DNA of 64,000 bases from contig NZ_MKUD01000058.1 in the NCBI RefSeq assembly GCF_001898575.1, positions 310,001-374,000 on the forward strand, written 5' to 3'. Below the pieces are notes generated by a model, which saw only the letters and a program-made list of their open reading frames with translations, was not told the origin of the DNA and ran no database searches. A program made the translations under genes and the position numbers. This document shows, piece after piece, positions 60,922 through 64,000 of the stretch. The DNA comes from Spirosoma sp. 48-14. GTDB lineage: Bacteria; Bacteroidota; Bacteroidia; Cytophagales; Spirosomataceae. Position 1 is the first letter of the stretch. Each line of letters opens with the position of its first letter.

Positions 60922-62100
60922 CTAATTTGAATTTTTAAGCGATAATTCGCTCTGTAAAATGGCAATAAGCAGGTCTATTTCGTCCATCGTGTTAAATGCA
61001 TGCAGACATAATCGCAATCGTTCCTGCCCTACCGGAACCGTAGGACTAAGAATCGCACGTACATCCAATCCCACTTGCTGTGCTTCGCTGGCTACTTTCC
61101 GGGCCTGATCGTTACCGGGAACCAGCAAACACTGAATGGGTGACTGGCTATCTGTCCAGCTACTGCCTGGCAAGCGTTCATGAACTTGCTGACGGAAATA
61201 ATCAAGTCGCTCATTGAGCTGATTACGAGCGTCATTATCAGTCTGTAGCTGCTCATGGGCGCACTGAATAGCCAGCAAGCTATGGGGCGGCAAAGCGGTG
61301 GTATAAACAAACGAACGGGCAAAGTTGATCAGATAGTCCCGCAGGATGGCCGGGCCAACAATAGCAGCCCCATGGACGCCCAAGGCTTTGCCGAAGGTAT
61401 GAACACAAGCAAAGACTCGCTCCTGCAAGCCTAATGCCACCACCAATCCTTCACCAGTAGGCCCGTATAATCCTGTAGCATGGGCTTCATCGACCAGCAA
61501 GCCAGCACTGTATTCGTCGCATAGATCAGCCAGTTTTTCCAGTGGGGCCACATCGCCATCCATTGAATAAACTGACTCAACGCCAACGAAAACCTGCCCA
61601 TCCTGCCTGTTTAGGTTGGCCTGTTTTAACTTTTCTTCCAGATCGGATAGGTCATTATGCCTGAACCGATGACGTGTAGCGTAGCTAAGCCGCGCTCCGT
61701 CGATCATACTGGCATGGATCAGTTCATCGGTCAGCAAGGTATCGCCCGCTTTAGGTAGGCAAGCTAGTAAACCGAGGTTCGCATCGTAGCCGGAGTTAAA
61801 AATCAGCGCGGCTTCTGTCTGATAAAATGTAGCCAGATTATGCTCCAGTTCATCGGCCAGGGCCGTTTGACCAGCTAGCAACCGGGAACCCGTCGCTCCA
61901 GTTGATGCAGATGAGTGGTTCGTGTATGCCTGCTGGATAGCCGTTTTAAGCGCAGCCGATCGGGCAAACCCCAGGTAATCGTTCGAGCAAAAGTCAACAA
62001 GGCCATCAGCCGTTTTAAGCTGTCGCAGTAAGCCACTTTGCTGATACGCAGCTAATCGGCTGGCTAGAGTCTGGACAATTGAGGATGTCAACGTGAGCAT
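60922..62100 (-). CDS. bioF: 8-amino-7-oxononanoate synthase
   Basis: 392 residues from the ATG at 62100; a frame opening at 62265 would add 55 residues crossing the -7 element and the DnaA boxes and is rejected. DFCSNDYLGFARS, GATGSRLLAGQ, DEAHATGLYGPTGEG and the PLP-lysine region HTFGKALGVHGAAI are seen. It is a PLP enzyme of the alpha-oxoamine synthase family joining pimeloyl-CoA/ACP to alanine. The TACCTTTG element lies 6 bp before this start, so a later start or a leaderless message must be considered. Confidence 0.95.
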   Translation of the reverse strand: MLTLTSSIVQTLASRLAAYQQSGLLRQLKTADGLVDFCSNDYLGFARSAALKTAIQQAYTNHSSASTGATGSRLLAGQTALADELEHNLATFYQTEAALIFNSGYDANLGLLACLPKAGDTLLTDELIHASMIDGARLSYATRHRFRHNDLSDLEEKLKQANLNRQDGQVFVGVESVYSMDGDVAPLEKLADLCDEYSAGLLVDEAHATGLYGPTGEGLVVALGLQERVFACVHTFGKALGVHGAAIVGPAILRDYLINFARSFVYTTALPPHSLLAIQCAHEQLQTDNDARNQLNERLDYFRQQVHERLPGSSWTDSQSPIQCLLVPGNDQARKVASEAQQVGLDVRAILSPTVPVGQERLRLCLHAFNTMDEIDLLIAILQSELSLKNSN

Positions 62101-62105
62101 AGCCA

Positions 62106-62113
62106 CAAAGGTA
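62106..62113 (-). promoter_or_regulatory. -7-like element TACCTTTG, only 5 bp before bioF
   Basis: On the minus strand TACCTTTG (TAnnTTTG) ends at 62106 and the bioF ATG is at 62100-62098. Transcription from here would start at or inside the ATG. Confidence 0.4.
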
Positions 62114-62179
62114 AAACGACCTTCGGAAAGGTTAGTCACTGCATAGCCTTTACCTGTAAAAATGTGAGTAACATAAAAG

Positions 62180-62264
62180 TTATCCACAATTGACATGTGG
62201 ATAACTTTATGAGTACATCTATAAAATGACGAATTGGCAAAACGGACGGCAAAACTTATCCACA
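62180..62264. promoter_or_regulatory. Cluster of three perfect DnaA boxes
   Basis: TTATCCACA (62180-62188), TGTGGATAA inverted (62196-62204) and TTATCCACA (62256-62264) lie within 85 bp in the 185-bp spacer upstream of bioF. The first two form an inverted pair (GTTATCCACA/TGTGGATAAC) seven bases apart. Elsewhere in the window I saw only two perfect boxes (3764-3772 and 19857-19865), so this is a real cluster. Possible DnaA regulatory or titration site, or less likely a replication origin. Confidence 0.7.
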
Positions 62265-62285
62265 ATCACTTATAAACCAGTAAGC

Positions 62286-63317
62286 TTACCCTTCAATCGA
62301 TAAGACTAATTTGCCAAACTGCTTACCACTATCCATCTTATCCATTGCCTGTTGTGCATCAGCCAATGGTACAATCTCATCCACAACCGGCACGAGTTTC
62401 TTCTCATTCACCAGGGCTATCATATCGGCAAATTCGCGTTCTGTTCCCATCGTTGTCCCGAAAATTGACAACTGCTTAAAAAACACTTTTGGCGGAATGA
62501 TATCAGTTATGCTACCCGTCGTTCCACCGAAAAAGGCAATCCGCCCGCCGGGAGCAGCTACATCAATCAGTTTGGCAAAGCTGGGACCACCTGCACTATC
62601 GATAATGACATCGAAAAATCCACGTCGTCCTCCACCGGTTTGTGTCATAAGGGCTTTGTGCCAATCAGCTTGCCGGTAGTTGATACCACCAGCTATACCC
62701 ATAGTTTGTACGCTAGCCAGCTTTTCGTCGGAACCAGATGTTACCCAAACCTCGGCGCCAACCGCCACCGCAAACTGCATAGCGGCTAACGCGGCCCCTC
62801 CGCCAATACCCGTCACCAGAACTTTTTCGGGTATGCTGGCTGGATGTGTATGCAAGCCCGCCCGCGTCATGAGTGCCCGCCAGGCGGTCAGGCCGGTCAG
62901 TGGAAGCGCAGCCGCCTGTTCAAACGAGAGATGGTCTGGCTTATGGTGAATGTATCGGGCATCGACGACAATGTATTCAGCAAAGGTTCCATTTTCGGGC
63001 ATACCCAGAATCCGAAAGTCATCGCCATAAAACAGGGGATTGTCGCCCCAATGCATAGCCGGATTGATAACAACCGACTGCCCCCGCCAAACTTTGTCGA
63101 CCTCTTCACCAACGTCTTCTACCACACCAGCGCCATCGGAACCCAGAATCACGGGTAATTTTATACCCGGATATAAGCCCTGCTGAATAAAGACATCGCG
63201 GTGATTTAAAGCCGCTGCTTTGAGCTTAATCAACACCTGCCCTGGACCTGCAACCGGAGTAGGCGTATCAATTAACTGAACGGGCTGGTGCGTTTCGGCA
63301 AGGAGGATAGCTTTCAT
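62286..63317 (-). CDS. Zinc-type/quinone MDR-family alcohol dehydrogenase
   Basis: 343 residues. GroES-like N-terminal half (LKAAALNHRDVFIQQGLYP, VILGSDGAGVVEDVGEEV) and a Rossmann half with VLVTGIGGGAALAAMQFAVAVGAEVWVTSGS and DVIIDSAGGPSF. The usual catalytic-zinc Cys/His set is not complete in the N-terminal half, so it may be a zinc-free quinone-oxidoreductase type. NAD(P)H-dependent reduction of an unknown carbonyl. It lies downstream, in transcription order, of the hairpin at 63384. Confidence 0.9.
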   Translation of the reverse strand: MKAILLAETHQPVQLIDTPTPVAGPGQVLIKLKAAALNHRDVFIQQGLYPGIKLPVILGSDGAGVVEDVGEEVDKVWRGQSVVINPAMHWGDNPLFYGDDFRILGMPENGTFAEYIVVDARYIHHKPDHLSFEQAAALPLTGLTAWRALMTRAGLHTHPASIPEKVLVTGIGGGAALAAMQFAVAVGAEVWVTSGSDEKLASVQTMGIAGGINYRQADWHKALMTQTGGGRRGFFDVIIDSAGGPSFAKLIDVAAPGGRIAFFGGTTGSITDIIPPKVFFKQLSIFGTTMGTEREFADMIALVNEKKLVPVVDEIVPLADAQQAMDKMDSGKQFGKLVLSIEG

Positions 63318-63383
63318 AGGCTTATTCGATTTGAAGTTGTGATGTACTCATTGAGCGTTTACTTTTGCCTGATAGAACTAGGT

Positions 63384-63464
63384 ATTCATGGACATTCGTT
63401 GTCGTTAAGTAGTCATCCATTGTTTATACTTAATGACTATCAATGACAACGAATGTCTATGAAT
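63384..63464. repeat. Inverted repeat, 20-bp arms, between divergent genes
   Basis: Arms 63384-63403 and 63445-63464 pair with one G-T mismatch; inner segments (AGTCAT near 63410, GACTAT near 63434) extend the structure partly. It stands between divergent starts at 63317 and 63497, so it cannot be a terminator. GAATGTCTATGAATGACT words repeat to the right (63451-63478). Confidence 0.8.
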
Positions 63465-63496
63465 GACTCTACCTATGAATAACAACCTTCTGTAGT

Positions 63497-64000
63497 ATGA
63501 TAACTTATCGCGTGGCAACTGCCGACGATACCGAGCCCATAACTCAACTACACAGCCTCAGTTGGCAACAAAACTACAGAGGTATTCTGGCAGACAGCTT
63601 TCTGGATGGGCCCGTTCTGGATAACCGACGATCCGTTTGGCAGTCGCGTATTAACCAACCAACACCTGACCAGCACATTATTGTTGCCGAAGATAACGCA
63701 AAAATTTGCGGCCTTGCCTGTGCCTACGCCAACGACAACCCTGTTTGGGGAACCCTGCTCGATAACCTACATGTTCATCGCGACTGGCAGGGTAAAGGTA
63801 TAGGTGCTGCGCTTATGCAAAAAACGGCCCGCTGGGTGCAACAGTACGCACCCAAGTCTGGCCTTTACTTATGGGTACTGGCCGATAATATCAACGCGCA
63901 AAAATTTTACGACCGCATGGGTGGAGTCAATTATGAAAAAGTTTCTCTGCTCAATCCAGACGGCAACTACGCAGATTGCTTCCGGTATGTGTGGACTGAT
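63497..64000 (+). CDS. GNAT-family N-acetyltransferase, 3' end beyond window
   Basis: The frame is open from ATG 63497 (MITYRVATADDTEPITQLH) to the window end, 168 codons with no stop. The acetyl-CoA loop LHVHRDWQGKGIGAALM (residues ~93-109) has the Q/R-x-x-G-x-G/A pattern of GNAT, followed by LYLWVLADNINAQKFYDRMG typical of the family's last strands. Substrate unknown. At most a few residues appear to be missing. Confidence 0.92.
   Translation, partial: MITYRVATADDTEPITQLHSLSWQQNYRGILADSFLDGPVLDNRRSVWQSRINQPTPDQHIIVAEDNAKICGLACAYANDNPVWGTLLDNLHVHRDWQGKGIGAALMQKTARWVQQYAPKSGLYLWVLADNINAQKFYDRMGGVNYEKVSLLNPDGNYADCFRYVWTD

Noticed and set aside
62101..62285. Replication origin at the DnaA-box cluster
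   Set aside because: Boxes are real, but no dnaA, no clear A+T unwinding element, and the highly expressed genes to the left would be transcribed against a fork leaving here. Kept only as a DnaA-box cluster.
1..64000. CRISPR array, tRNA or rRNA genes, insertion sequences
   Set aside because: No regularly spaced repeats, no cloverleaf-like or rRNA-like stretches and no transposase-like frames were found on reading.

Overview
The window looks like chromosomal DNA of a Bacteroidota bacterium, most likely a Cytophagales member close to Spirosoma. This is inferred from gene content: LytS/LytTR two-component systems, a TonB receptor, DUF4097 proteins behind ECF sigma factors, a PD40/OmpA protein, tandem rhomboids and a DUF1624 protein. 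It also rests on TAnnTTTG-type -7 promoter elements and the near absence of Shine-Dalgarno sequences. I could not run a similarity search, so the genus is a guess. I saw no tRNA, rRNA, CRISPR array, prophage or insertion sequence.

Layout. 1-4.8 kb: a LytS-type kinase cut by the window edge, then membrane proteins (DoxX-like, DUF1624, a small one, a CPBP-type protein). 4.9-13.2 kb (minus): a secreted beta-helix/PDZ protein, a 1670-residue secreted protein of unknown function, and prmA. 13.4-16.9 kb (plus): ECF sigma factor, membrane-anchored anti-sigma-like protein, DUF4097 protein and two paralogous envelope proteins. 17-24.6 kb: isochorismatase-fold hydrolase, Lon-N protein, AI-2E exporter-family protein, a PhoB/PhoR-like pair with a PHO-box-like repeat upstream, a retropepsin-like/PDZ protein, tpiA and a DUF985 cupin. 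24.7-27 kb (minus): a second ECF sigma/anti-sigma/DUF4097 module. 27-33.9 kb: Uma2-like protein, PcrA/UvrD helicase, a toxin-antitoxin locus whose PIN toxin has an in-frame amber stop, a PD40-OmpA protein, a transglutaminase and a small lipoprotein. 33.9-41.9 kb: LytS kinase, PQQ-type sugar dehydrogenase and LytTR regulator in one minus-strand run, an unknown protein, a TonB receptor and a coiled-coil protein. 42-48 kb: Fpg-like glycosylase, pirin, a Y-family polymerase divergent from an S24/XRE repressor, and an ABC exporter. 48-64 kb: fusA and rpsJ, mutL, two rhomboids, dxs, lysC, Dabb protein, class IV aminotransferase, bioD/bioF, a cluster of perfect DnaA boxes, an MDR oxidoreductase and a GNAT gene cut by the window end.

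The least ordinary feature is between the genes. At least eleven spacers hold long, nearly perfect inverted repeats (12-45 bp arms, 0-2 mismatches) of mostly unrelated sequence. Several begin at or within a stop codon, most lack the T-run of an intrinsic terminator, and two lie between divergent genes. Some share words (GAGYGAAA) or an apical mini-hairpin (ATTGAAAACAAT). They contrast with three ordinary terminators at 40.88, 51.50 and 55.56 kb. Short palindromes or direct repeats before individual genes (pncA-like, TonB receptor, pirin, S24/polY, phoB-like, both LytS kinases) look like operators.
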